Assembly: GCA_934279105.1 (NCBI GenBank)
Contig: CAKQWR010000057.1
Location: forward strand, 1-11,061
Reading direction: 5' to 3'
Source: an uncultured Oribacterium sp.
Lineage (GTDB): Bacteria; Bacillota; Clostridia; Lachnospirales; Lachnospiraceae
Length of the DNA: 11,061 nt
Shown: piece after piece, positions 1-6,302 of the stretch
How positions within the stretch are numbered: the first letter of the stretch is position 1
How the letters are laid out: every line of letters starts with the position of its first letter
Notes under the pieces: model-generated
What the model was told of the DNA's origin: nothing
Database searches by the model: none
Seen by the model: the letters and a program-made list of their open reading frames with translations, nothing else
Program-made: the position numbers and the translations under genes

Positions 1-1868
1 ACGTCTCCGAAGACGGCGATCCACATGTTCGTGAGGCCGAAGGCGGTCAGCACGAGGATGAGGATCTTCACGAAGAGAGCGAAGACGATGTTCTGGGTCG
101 AGATGGCGACGGTGCGGCGGGCGATGCGGATCACGATCGGAATGCGCTTCAAGTCATCGTCCATGATGACGACATCTGCGGCTTCGATGGCGGCGTCCGA
201 ACCCATCGAGCCCATCGCGATGCCGACGTCGGCACGGGCCAGCACCGGTGCATCGTTGATGCCATCGCCGATGAAAGCGAGCTCTGCCTTGTCCTGCTGC
301 CGTCCGTGCCGGTCGAGCTCCGCGAGCAGCTCCTCGACCTTCTCGACCTTATCCTGCGGAAGCAGATCGGTATATACATGGTCGAGTCCGAGTTCCTTTC
401 CGACCGCCTCGCCGACGGATTTCCGATCACCGGTCAGCATGACGACGTTCTGTACACCCTCGCTCTTCATCTCGGCGATGGCGTTCTTCGCCTCCGGCTT
501 CAGCTGATCCCGGATCAGGATCGCGCCGAGGTAGCGGATGTTACTATCTTCTTCCACGGCCACATACGATACCGTCGCGGCGGCGTTCGTCGCTTCCGTG
601 AAGTCGATACCATAGGCCTGCATGAGCTTCGCGTTGCCGACGAAGATGCGGCGACCCGGGAGGGTCGCGATGAGACCCTGGCCGGAGACATTGACCGTGT
701 CCGTGACGAGGGCGGTGTTGATTTCCGTATCCGCCGCTTCCGCCGCGTACGCGTCGCGGATCGACTTCGCGATCGGGTGGGTGCTCATGCCTTCCGCAAG
801 GGCGGCCATACGAAGAAGCTCCGTTTTTTCGACCCCCGGTGCCGGAATCACTTCGGATACTTTAAAGTTACCCTCGGTCAGTGTGCCGGTCTTATCGGAC
901 ACTACGGTATGAAGATGCGAGAGAAGCTCGAGATAGTTCGAGCCCTTGACCAGCACGCCATTCGAGCTCGCCGCGCCGATGCCGCCGAAGAATGCAAGCG
1001 GGACAGAAATCACAAGTGCGCATGGGCAGGAGACAACGAGGAAGGTACATGCACGATAGATCCAGGTTGCCGGATTCCGCGTGATGATGGACGGAATGAT
1101 CGCGAGGGCAAGCGCTGAATACACGACGATCGGGGTGTAAATACGAGCGAAGCGGGTGATGAAATTCTCGGTCTTCGACTTCTTTTCGGAGGCATTTTCT
1201 ACGAGCTCGAGGATCTTCGAGACTGTGGAATCCTCGAAGGCCTTGGTCGCCCGGACGCGGAGGAGGCCCTCACCGTTGATGCAGCCGGAGATGACGGTCT
1301 CACCCGGATGAGCGCTCCGCGGAACGGACTCGCCGGTGAGCGCTGCGGTGTTCACCATGGACTCACCACTCAGGACCTCGGCGTCGACCGGAATCTTCTC
1401 ACCCGGCTTGATCACGAGGATGTCACCGATCTCGACGTCGTCCGGATCTACCGTCTCGATGGACCCATCCGCACGCTCAACATTGGCCTCCTCCGGCACG
1501 ATATCCATGAGGCTCGCGATGTTCTTGCGGGACTTGCCGAGCGCGTACTTCTGGAACCACTCACCGACGAGATAGAATACCATAACCGCGACGGCTTCCG
1601 AATTTTCGCCGGTTGCGAAGGCACCAATCGTCGCCACAAACATGAGAAGTGACTCATCCATCGGCTGTCTGTTCTTGATGCCGAGGATGGCTTTACGTAC
1701 CACATCATAACCACACAGAAGATACGGTATCAGGTACGCAATCATGCTGAGCAGTCGATGCTCAAAAATGGCCGGACAGAGCCCACGTTTATCTACCAGC
1801 ATCATCGCGAAAAAGAGCGCGATGGAAATGAGAATTTTCTTCAGTTCTTTCTTCAGTTTCGCTTCCAT
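1..1868 (-). CDS. cadA: Zn/Cd/Pb-exporting P1B-2 ATPase lacking an HMA domain, C-terminus cut off
   Basis: Heavy-metal-translocating P-type ATPase, which pumps divalent metal out across the cytoplasmic membrane using ATP. The 622 codons visible end at the window edge; the last roughly 30 to 50 residues of the family are missing. Motifs in order: TGES at residues 178-181 (actuator domain), CPC at 281-283 (metal-binding membrane helix), DKTGT at 325-329 (Asp325 is phosphorylated), HP at 364-365 (nucleotide-binding domain), TGD at 479-481, GDGINDAP at 534-541. Lys601 and Asp622 fit the Lys and Asp that mark the Zn/Cd/Pb class in the last two helices of ZntA, so copper specificity is unlikely. 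The N-terminus begins with a short Lys-rich helix and goes directly to the first membrane segments, without the usual CxxC metal-binding domain; that domain is a separate gene upstream. Start chosen at 1868: AGAGG lies 7 bases upstream and an in-frame TGA lies six codons upstream. Zinc versus cadmium cannot be decided from sequence. Confidence 0.95.
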   Translation of the reverse strand, partial: MEAKLKKELKKILISIALFFAMMLVDKRGLCPAIFEHRLLSMIAYLIPYLLCGYDVVRKAILGIKNRQPMDESLLMFVATIGAFATGENSEAVAVMVFYLVGEWFQKYALGKSRKNIASLMDIVPEEANVERADGSIETVDPDDVEIGDILVIKPGEKIPVDAEVLSGESMVNTAALTGESVPRSAHPGETVISGCINGEGLLRVRATKAFEDSTVSKILELVENASEKKSKTENFITRFARIYTPIVVYSALALAIIPSIITRNPATWIYRACTFLVVSCPCALVISVPLAFFGGIGAASSNGVLVKGSNYLELLSHLHTVVSDKTGTLTEGNFKVSEVIPAPGVEKTELLRMAALAEGMSTHPIAKSIRDAYAAEAADTEINTALVTDTVNVSGQGLIATLPGRRIFVGNAKLMQAYGIDFTEATNAAATVSYVAVEEDSNIRYLGAILIRDQLKPEAKNAIAEMKSEGVQNVVMLTGDRKSVGEAVGKELGLDHVYTDLLPQDKVEKVEELLAELDRHGRQQDKAELAFIGDGINDAPVLARADVGIAMGSMGSDAAIEAADVVIMDDDLKRIPIVIRIARRTVAISTQNIVFALFVKILILVLTAFGLTNMWIAVFGD

Positions 1869-2045
1869 AGGGTGACCTCTCTTCTGTCAACAGGATGTAT
1901 ATACTGGCGGATTTTTCGGCTTCCGGATATGAATCCAGGTGCCGCGCGCCCGATTTTTCTCTGAATTTGTCCGAAAAAACCACGTCCACCGGCGCAGCAG
2001 CACCGCATGGGCGTGGAAATATGCATGCCCATCAGGCAGGCGCAA
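1869..2045 (-). other. 177-bp in-frame spacer between HMA gene and ATPase gene
   Basis: This gap is exactly 59 codons long and keeps the frame of both flanking genes. After the TGA that ends the HMA gene, 52 codons stay open, then a second TGA at 1887-1889, then six codons up to the ATPase ATG. The open stretch would encode a His-containing peptide (residues DGHAYFHAHAV near its start) followed by a basic, aromatic part. It also holds a hairpin at 2007-2032. No T-run follows, so it is not a classical terminator. It could be the decayed linker of a formerly fused HMA-ATPase, or plain spacer; the sequence alone does not decide. Confidence 0.5.
2007..2032 (-). other. Hairpin between HMA and ATPase genes
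   Basis: ATGGGCGTG and CATGCCCAT form a 9-bp stem with one G/T pair, closing an 8-base loop. It lies just downstream of the HMA stop codon and is not followed by a T-run on the transcribed strand. It could protect the 3' end of a processed arsR-HMA transcript or reduce read-through into the ATPase gene, but this is inference. Chance occurrence is possible. Confidence 0.35.
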
Positions 2046-2279
2046 TCATTTCTGCAGCTCGGATGAAAGCTCGACGGAGAAATCCGGCTCGATCTTCTTT
2101 CCGACTTCGATGGCTTCCTTCAGAAGTGCATCGAACTGCTCATCCGGCGCCTCCAGTGTAAACTTCTGAAGCATGAAGTTTACCTTCGCATCCTGTACAC
2201 CATCGAGCTTCTTGATGGCATCCTCCACCTTCGCAGCACAGTTTGCACAATCGATCTCACACTTGAATTTCTTCTTCAT
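2046..2279 (-). CDS. Stand-alone heavy-metal-associated (HMA) domain protein
   Basis: A 77-residue cytoplasmic protein made of a single HMA (ferredoxin-like) fold. The metal site is the DCANCA motif near the N-terminus (Cys11 and Cys14), followed by AKVEDAIKKLDGV, the usual first helix and strand of the family. The Asp before the first Cys and the Asn between them resemble the N-terminal domains of CadA/ZntA pumps more than copper chaperones such as CopZ, which carry MxCxxC. The start at 2279 is preceded by GGGGAAAGG about 7 bases upstream; a longer GTG-initiated reading frame exists but would overlap the arsR stop and add an unrelated N-terminus. It lies between the zinc-type repressor and an ATPase that lacks this very domain, so it probably acts as the detached metal-binding domain or metallochaperone of that pump (inference). 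The Asp/Glu-rich second half (residues 45-70) is compatible with a normal HMA domain. Confidence 0.9.
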   Translation of the reverse strand: MKKKFKCEIDCANCAAKVEDAIKKLDGVQDAKVNFMLQKFTLEAPDEQFDALLKEAIEVGKKIEPDFSVELSSELQK

Positions 2280-2395
2280 AATGATCCTTTCCCCGCCTAT
2301 CACATGACGGCGAATGTAAAATAGTTCTTTGTATATCACGCTTTCAGGAAGACCATCCGCCCCATAGCCGGCCACGCTTCCCTGTTGCAGGGATA

Positions 2396-2725
2396 TCACT
2401 CCTCGATATGTTCCTTTCCCATCGCGATGATCGTCTTCACATGCTCATCGGCGAGACGATAGTACACCGCTTTTCCGTCCCGTCGGGAAGTGATGAGCTT
2501 GCTCACCTTCAGAATCTTCAGCTGATGCGAAACCGCAGACTGATTCATCTCGAGATCATCACAGATTTCCGTCACATTCTTCTCCCCCTGAAAAAGATCA
2601 AACAGAATCTTGATGCGCGTTGAATCCCCGAAGATCTTAAAAAGCTCCGCCAGATCACTGAGCTCATCCTCGGAAACATTCTGAATGAGATGAGATATTT
2701 TCTTGTTGTCGTATGCGTTTGGCAT
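2396..2725 (-). CDS. ArsR/SmtB-family zinc-responsive repressor (CzrA/SmtB type)
   Basis: Winged-helix metal-sensing repressor, about 109 residues from the preferred start. Seen directly: a helix-turn-helix around EICDDLEMNQSAVSHQLKIL, a wing with RRDGKAVYYRL, and the C-terminal helix with D-E-H, ten residues, H-I-E-E. The last matches exactly the DxHx10HxxE alpha-5 zinc site known from CzrA and SmtB. The CxC motif of arsenic or cadmium alpha-3 sensors is absent (only one Cys in ICDD), so zinc is the expected main inducer, possibly also cobalt. Start choice: the first ATG of the frame is at 2779, but that base is the predicted transcription start and lies inside the operator. The ATG at 2725 has GGGGG five bases upstream and gives a normal family length; an ATG at 2737 is a further option. 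It heads the metal cassette and most likely represses itself, the HMA gene and the pump. Base composition is visibly more AT-rich than the flanking genes. Confidence 0.93.
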   Translation of the reverse strand: MPNAYDNKKISHLIQNVSEDELSDLAELFKIFGDSTRIKILFDLFQGEKNVTEICDDLEMNQSAVSHQLKILKVSKLITSRRDGKAVYYRLADEHVKTIIAMGKEHIEE

Positions 2726-2763
2726 CCTTTCCCCCATTTCTTTATGCTGTAATTCATCATCAA

Positions 2764-2784
2764 ATGAACCACCGTTCATATGAA
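2764..2784 (-). promoter_or_regulatory. Probable ArsR/SmtB-type operator
   Basis: ATGAACCACCGTTCAT at 2764-2779 is a perfect inverted repeat (6-bp arms, 4-bp centre) and fits the TGAA-N6-TTCA core known for SmtB/CzrA operators. A second 10-bp palindrome, TTCATATGAA, overlaps it at 2775-2784. The site covers the predicted transcription start, so a bound repressor would block RNA polymerase. This is the natural target of the repressor encoded immediately downstream. Binding itself is inferred. Confidence 0.75.
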
Positions 2785-2785
2785 T

Positions 2786-2813
2786 ATATTATCATATATC
2801 AATGCTATGTCAA
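2786..2813 (-). promoter_or_regulatory. Sigma-A-type promoter of the metal-export cassette
   Basis: On the minus strand a perfect TTGACA (2808-2813) is followed after 16 bases by TAATAT (2786-2791). The expected start of transcription falls near 2779, inside the operator. The -35 box begins only about ten bases after the stop codon of the preceding 590-residue gene, with no terminator between them, so read-through from upstream may add to the regulated promoter. Confidence 0.75.
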
Positions 2814-2823
2814 GACATTAATT

Positions 2824-4596
2824 CTAAAATAACGATTCCCGATAGGCATCCTCTTCTGCACTGTAGCGCAGCGAGCCATATGTGCAGCTTTCATTCGTGC
2901 TGCCGTCAACGCCCCGTGTGTAGTGTATGCAGGAGTAGCCGATGCGGTTTCTCCCCGGATTCGAAAAACGGTAGCCGATTTCATTCCAGAGTGTCGTCAC
3001 GCCACTGTCATCGAAGCGATAAATCACACCCGTGCTTTCGGTCTTCATGGTGGCATTCAGACCGCCATGATTGGCGGCTTCCGCGGCTGCCTGCGCGCCT
3101 GTGAGAATCTCTGTCGCAGACGACGCACTACCGGAAGGTGCCGCGTTATCCGATGGTGCCGATACACCATCATATCCACTCATCCCCGTGCTTGATGTCT
3201 GCGCATCCATCGCATCCTTCCAGTAAATGGTGACCGCCAGCTGACGTCCCGCATCCGTTTCAATCGTCATGAGTTTCTCTCCGGTCACAATCGGTGCCGT
3301 CATACTGTCGAAGCAATACAGCTCTTCTCCGTTATTGAACCACCAGTTCATCGTATAATCACGACCGTTTCCGAAGCGCATCGTATCGTCGACGATACCG
3401 TCCGGTGCCGTATAGCTGGAAGCAAGATGATTTAGATCCGCATTCTCCGTAACGGTACAGTGAAGGCTCAGTGCGACGAGATCGCGCACACCATCGCCAT
3501 CGAAATCGTCATAGCGGTAGTCGACGATCCGGTCCTCTGTCACATCATAAATCTGCGTCATCAGCTCTTTTACTGTATCGTCCCGTGTGTTCGTCGGTGA
3601 CACAGCCTCTTCACCGGCTGGCACCGTGCTCCTCGCCGCATCGATGATCGCACCCGTACTGGTCGGATGCTCCGACTGCGCCACGATTCCATCATCGCCG
3701 GCTTCGCTCGAATTCCCAGCTTCCTCCTCCGACTCCAGCATCGCCGCACCGGCTTCGAGTGCCTGCCGCGTCTGTTCAACTCCCTGAAGTGCCGAAGCGG
3801 CATCCGTCCGCATCGTCATCGGATAGGACTGCTGCTCTTCCGAAACCCAGGCACGGACCGCCCGGGCGATCATCCCATCCTGCACCGGTTCGCCATTGAG
3901 ACGATGGTCTCCGATCTCCATCCGCTTCACGAAGTTGCCCTGCGCATCGAAACCGTAGATGCGGTAGCGCAGGATATCGTCCCGGGTAATCAGATACTCC
4001 TGCCCATCGTTCAGACGCTCCGTCGCGATTGCATAGACCATCGGATAGCCCGTGCCACCCATGATGGAATCGAGGTACAGCCGAAGCTGCCCCTGCGAAA
4101 ACCCGTACACGCGGAAATGATAGTCACCTTCCGATGGCTCACGATAGCCGACGAGCAGCTCACTGAGGCCATCACGATTGAAATCGATCAGCTGCAGAAG
4201 ACAGAGTCCCATGAGATCACCGGCCACATCCGCCTCCGACTCCAGCACGGCAGCCTTTCCATACTGCTGTTCCAGCTCCGTCACCGCTTCGAGATACGCC
4301 GTGTAGGCATGCGGTACATCATCGATGGTCTGGTCAATGAAGTTGTCCTCATCGGGTTCATCTTCCTCGACCTCTTCGTCCTCCGAGGCATCCGTATTCG
4401 CGCCACTCGTCCCGGCCGCTTCACTTCCATCTGCGCGGTGGGCGCTCTGTGCGACCGTCGTCATGTCTTCGTCCTGCTCGGCGGATTTCGTCGTCTTCAT
4501 GTAATAAAAGATGCCGGCGCCACCAAGCGCCAGGAGCAGCACCGCAAGTGCCACTGCGATCGGCATTCTGTTCTTCTTTTCTGTATACTGCGCCAT
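2824..4596 (-). CDS. Membrane-anchored extracellular protein of unknown function with two Ca-binding-like loops
   Basis: A 590-residue protein I do not recognise as a named family. Residues 1-11 are short and basic, 12-33 form one hydrophobic segment (uncleaved signal anchor), and no further membrane helix is seen, so most of the chain should be outside the cell. Residues 40-90 are a low-complexity acidic linker, followed by a first folded region (about 90-290). A second Ser/Ala/Glu-rich linker (about 285-340) precedes a second region (340-465), then a Ser/Gly/Ala spacer and a C-terminal piece (515-590). DFNRDGLSELLV at 138-149 and DFDGDGVRDLVAL at 364-376 have the DxDxDG-like pattern of FG-GAP/VCBS or dockerin-type calcium loops, and each is followed by beta-rich sequence, which hints at two related domains. 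Three Cys in the second half (380, 428 and the 556/571 region) are not in a known motif. Start at 4596 is supported by AAGGAGG six bases upstream. No enzymatic motif was seen; surface sensing or wall association is only a guess. Confidence 0.9.
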   Translation of the reverse strand: MAQYTEKKNRMPIAVALAVLLLALGGAGIFYYMKTTKSAEQDEDMTTVAQSAHRADGSEAAGTSGANTDASEDEEVEEDEPDEDNFIDQTIDDVPHAYTAYLEAVTELEQQYGKAAVLESEADVAGDLMGLCLLQLIDFNRDGLSELLVGYREPSEGDYHFRVYGFSQGQLRLYLDSIMGGTGYPMVYAIATERLNDGQEYLITRDDILRYRIYGFDAQGNFVKRMEIGDHRLNGEPVQDGMIARAVRAWVSEEQQSYPMTMRTDAASALQGVEQTRQALEAGAAMLESEEEAGNSSEAGDDGIVAQSEHPTSTGAIIDAARSTVPAGEEAVSPTNTRDDTVKELMTQIYDVTEDRIVDYRYDDFDGDGVRDLVALSLHCTVTENADLNHLASSYTAPDGIVDDTMRFGNGRDYTMNWWFNNGEELYCFDSMTAPIVTGEKLMTIETDAGRQLAVTIYWKDAMDAQTSSTGMSGYDGVSAPSDNAAPSGSASSATEILTGAQAAAEAANHGGLNATMKTESTGVIYRFDDSGVTTLWNEIGYRFSNPGRNRIGYSCIHYTRGVDGSTNESCTYGSLRYSAEEDAYRESLF

Positions 4597-4675
4597 ATCG
4601 CTCCTCCTTCACTACACTGCCGTTTTACTACTGCATTCGACAGCTTCTTCCTGCCCCGGCAAGTCCGGACCGATT

Positions 4676-5308
4676 TCAGTTCTCCCAGTGCAGCTTATGC
4701 AGCTCTCCGTACTTCGCGAGATCCTCAAACTGATTCTGACGGTACGCTTCATAGAGCATGATGGCCGCTGAATTACTGAGGTTCAGTGAACGCATATCCC
4801 CCCACATCGGGATGCGAATGCAGGCCTTCGGATGCTGTACGAGGATCTCCTCCGGGATACCGGCAGATTCCTTTCCGAACATGATATAGTCATTCGGTCC
4901 GAAGTGAACGTCGCTGTAGACCTGACGGCCCTTCGTCGTCGCAAACCAGAGCTTCGGCGTCTCGAGGATGTCCTGCGTCCAGGCCGCACAGTGCGCCTGC
5001 CCCGCGTACATTCCATCCACAGCCAACGTTGCTTCGCCATCTGCTGCATGGCCGCCTGCATTGGCCGGCTCAAACTCATCCGCAAAATGAATCTCCGGAT
5101 GCTGCGCGAGAAAATCCTCATAGTCGAGATACTCGTGGAGATCCAGCTTCGCCCAGTAATCCATGCCCGCCCGCTTGATATAGCGGTCATCGAGCGTGAA
5201 ACCATACGGCCGGATCATGTGAAGCGGCGTATGCGTCGCTACGCAGGTACGACCGATCGCACCGGTATTAAACGGAATTTCCGGTTCATGAAGCACAACA
5301 TGCAGCAT
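4676..5308 (-). CDS. trmL: tRNA (cytidine/uridine-34) 2'-O-methyltransferase TrmL, with insertion
   Basis: SPOUT-class methyltransferase that uses S-adenosylmethionine to methylate the ribose of wobble base 34 in certain leucine tRNAs, acting in the cytoplasm as a dimer. Family signatures in order: LHEPEIPFNTGAIGRTC at the N-terminus, RAGMDYW at 46-52, FATTKG at 122-127, FGKESAGIPEEIL at 144-156 and IPMWGDMRSLNLSNSAAIMLYEAYRQ at 166-191; the last two form the trefoil-knot cofactor site. The protein has 210 residues where E. coli TrmL has 157. The extra length is mostly one Gly/Ala-rich insertion of about 45 residues at 72-117, between the DFLAQHPE helix and the FATTKG strand. The knot itself is intact, so activity is expected. 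Start at 5308 has GGGAGG seven to eight bases upstream. It follows the small Cys-rich gene after 2 bp, so the two are probably translated together. Confidence 0.93.
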   Translation of the reverse strand: MLHVVLHEPEIPFNTGAIGRTCVATHTPLHMIRPYGFTLDDRYIKRAGMDYWAKLDLHEYLDYEDFLAQHPEIHFADEFEPANAGGHAADGEATLAVDGMYAGQAHCAAWTQDILETPKLWFATTKGRQVYSDVHFGPNDYIMFGKESAGIPEEILVQHPKACIRIPMWGDMRSLNLSNSAAIMLYEAYRQNQFEDLAKYGELHKLHWEN

Positions 5309-5310
5309 AT

Positions 5311-5562
5311 CTACGCCTCCCCATCCGACAGTTCTTCCTTCTGATGATCCACGAAATAGCCGGTATCACTGTACCCCGGCAAATGACCGATGGACTGGTG
5401 CTTGACCGTCCGATACTCGTCATTCGAGCGCCAGTACGGGCAGTGCTGACGGCGTCCGCCCCACATATGGGCCATGTCGTCCTCATCGATATCGGCCTCG
5501 CAGACCCAGCCTTCATCGTCATCATCGTAGACGTAGTTTAAACACATTTCACATTCTGACAT
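5311..5562 (-). CDS. Small four-cysteine protein, DUF6472-like
   Basis: An 83-residue soluble protein. Cys4-x2-Cys7, then Cys21 and Cys41 (in HCPYW) form a likely four-Cys metal site, most simply zinc (inference). Between them lies a run of acidic residues (DDDDE at 13-17, then DIDEDDMAHMW). This arrangement, CEMCxNYVYD followed by an acidic stretch and CPYxRSxDEY, recalls the uncharacterised DUF6472 family found in Clostridia; I recall this from memory and have not searched. The roughly 30-residue tail after DEYRTVKHQ looks less ordered. GAGG lies about seven bases before the ATG at 5562. It sits between nth (10 bp upstream) and trmL (2 bp downstream), clearly one transcript. Function is unknown. 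Confidence 0.85.
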   Translation of the reverse strand: MSECEMCLNYVYDDDDEGWVCEADIDEDDMAHMWGGRRQHCPYWRSNDEYRTVKHQSIGHLPGYSDTGYFVDHQKEELSDGEA

Positions 5563-5572
5563 CGTTCATCCT

Positions 5573-6295
5573 CTACTTCTTTTTCAGCCTTTTCGTCTTC
5601 CCGCTCGTCACACCGGCACGCGTCGCCTCCAGGATCTCCGTGTTGTCGCAGCTCGGACAGAGATCCCGCAGAAAACACGCACCACAATCCGGCCGCGCCG
5701 ACATACAGTAGCTGCGCCCGAGCGAAATGATGTGCGTGTTCCAGCGGATCCAGAACTCCTCCGGCACCGTCTCCATGAGCTGAAACTCGGTGCGCGTCGG
5801 ATCACTCGATTCCGCGAGCCCGAGACGATTCGAGATACGCTTCACATGCGTATCCACAACGAGTGCCGGCTTGTGATAGATGTGTCCGAGGATGAGGTTC
5901 CCCGTCTTCCGTCCGACACCTGGGAGCGATACGAGTTCGTCGATGCTGTCGGGCACGTCGCCGTCATACCGCGCGAGGAGGTCGGCTGCACAGGCCTTGA
6001 TGTTTCGCGCCTTGTTGTGGTAGAAGCCCGTGGAACGGATATCCTCTTCGAGCTCCTCGATCGGCACCTTCGCGAAATCCTCGAGACAGGTGTACTTCCG
6101 AAACAGCTTCTCCGTCACCATATTGACACGTGCATCTGTACACTGCGCACTCAGAATCGTCGCGAACAGCAGCTGCCACGCATTTTCACTTTTCAAAAAA
6201 ATAGGCGGCTCGGCACCGTAATGCTCATCGAGCCGCTTCATGATTTCCCGGACGCGCGCCTCGCGTGCCTCCGGGGTCTCTCCTTTTACAAACAT
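5573..6295 (-). CDS. nth: Endonuclease III (DNA glycosylase/AP lyase)
   Basis: Base-excision repair enzyme that removes oxidised pyrimidines from DNA and cuts at the abasic site. The 240 residues contain all family hallmarks: LLFATILSAQCTDARVN at 42-58, the helix-hairpin-helix SLPGVGRKTGN at 123-133 with catalytic Lys130, the VDTHVKR strand with catalytic Asp148, and the 4Fe-4S cluster ligands Cys197, Cys204, Cys207 and Cys213 in the canonical C-x6-C-x2-C-x5-C spacing. Length is slightly above the 211 residues of E. coli Nth; the extra is a short N-terminal lead and a Lys-rich C-terminal tail (TKRLKKK) that could aid DNA binding. Start at 6295 has GAGG five bases upstream, overlapping the TGA of the preceding dCMP deaminase gene, which suggests translational coupling. 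It is followed by the small Cys-rich gene after 10 bp. Confidence 0.97.
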   Translation of the reverse strand: MFVKGETPEAREARVREIMKRLDEHYGAEPPIFLKSENAWQLLFATILSAQCTDARVNMVTEKLFRKYTCLEDFAKVPIEELEEDIRSTGFYHNKARNIKACAADLLARYDGDVPDSIDELVSLPGVGRKTGNLILGHIYHKPALVVDTHVKRISNRLGLAESSDPTRTEFQLMETVPEEFWIRWNTHIISLGRSYCMSARPDCGACFLRDLCPSCDNTEILEATRAGVTSGKTKRLKKK

Positions 6296-6302
6296 ATGAA
6301 CC

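Noticed and set aside
306..1118. Plus-strand open frame of 270 codons
   Set aside because: It lies entirely antisense to the ATPase gene, is rich in Arg and Asp with no recognisable motif, and has no ribosome site; long antisense frames are expected from the GC-rich codon use.
1885..1890. A perfect TTGACA on the minus strand just before the ATPase gene
   Set aside because: A matching -10 box would fall inside the first codons of the gene, and no TATAAT-like sequence is there.
1853..2032. A 59-codon Cys-rich minus-strand frame (MGMHISTPMRCCCAGG...) between the HMA and ATPase genes
   Set aside because: It has no ribosome site, overlaps the start of the ATPase gene in another frame, and its start lies within a hairpin arm. 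The three adjacent Cys come from a GCTGCTGC-like run.
2380..2392. CCCTG-CAA-CAGGG small stem after the arsR gene as a terminator
   Set aside because: Only five base pairs with a three-base loop and no T-run; the downstream genes clearly belong to the same cassette.
2280..2399. Upstream extension of the HMA gene to a GTG at 2399
   Set aside because: It would overlap the arsR stop codon and add 40 residues unlike an HMA domain, whereas the ATG at 2279 has a good ribosome site.
4597..4675. GTCCGGAC palindrome in the gap after trmL as terminator or binding site
   Set aside because: Only 8 bp with no loop and no T-run; too short to support either call.
3667..4761. Plus-strand open frame of 364 codons
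   Set aside because: Antisense to the 590-residue anchored protein and part of trmL; Arg/His/Leu-rich composition typical of a shadow frame and no known domain.
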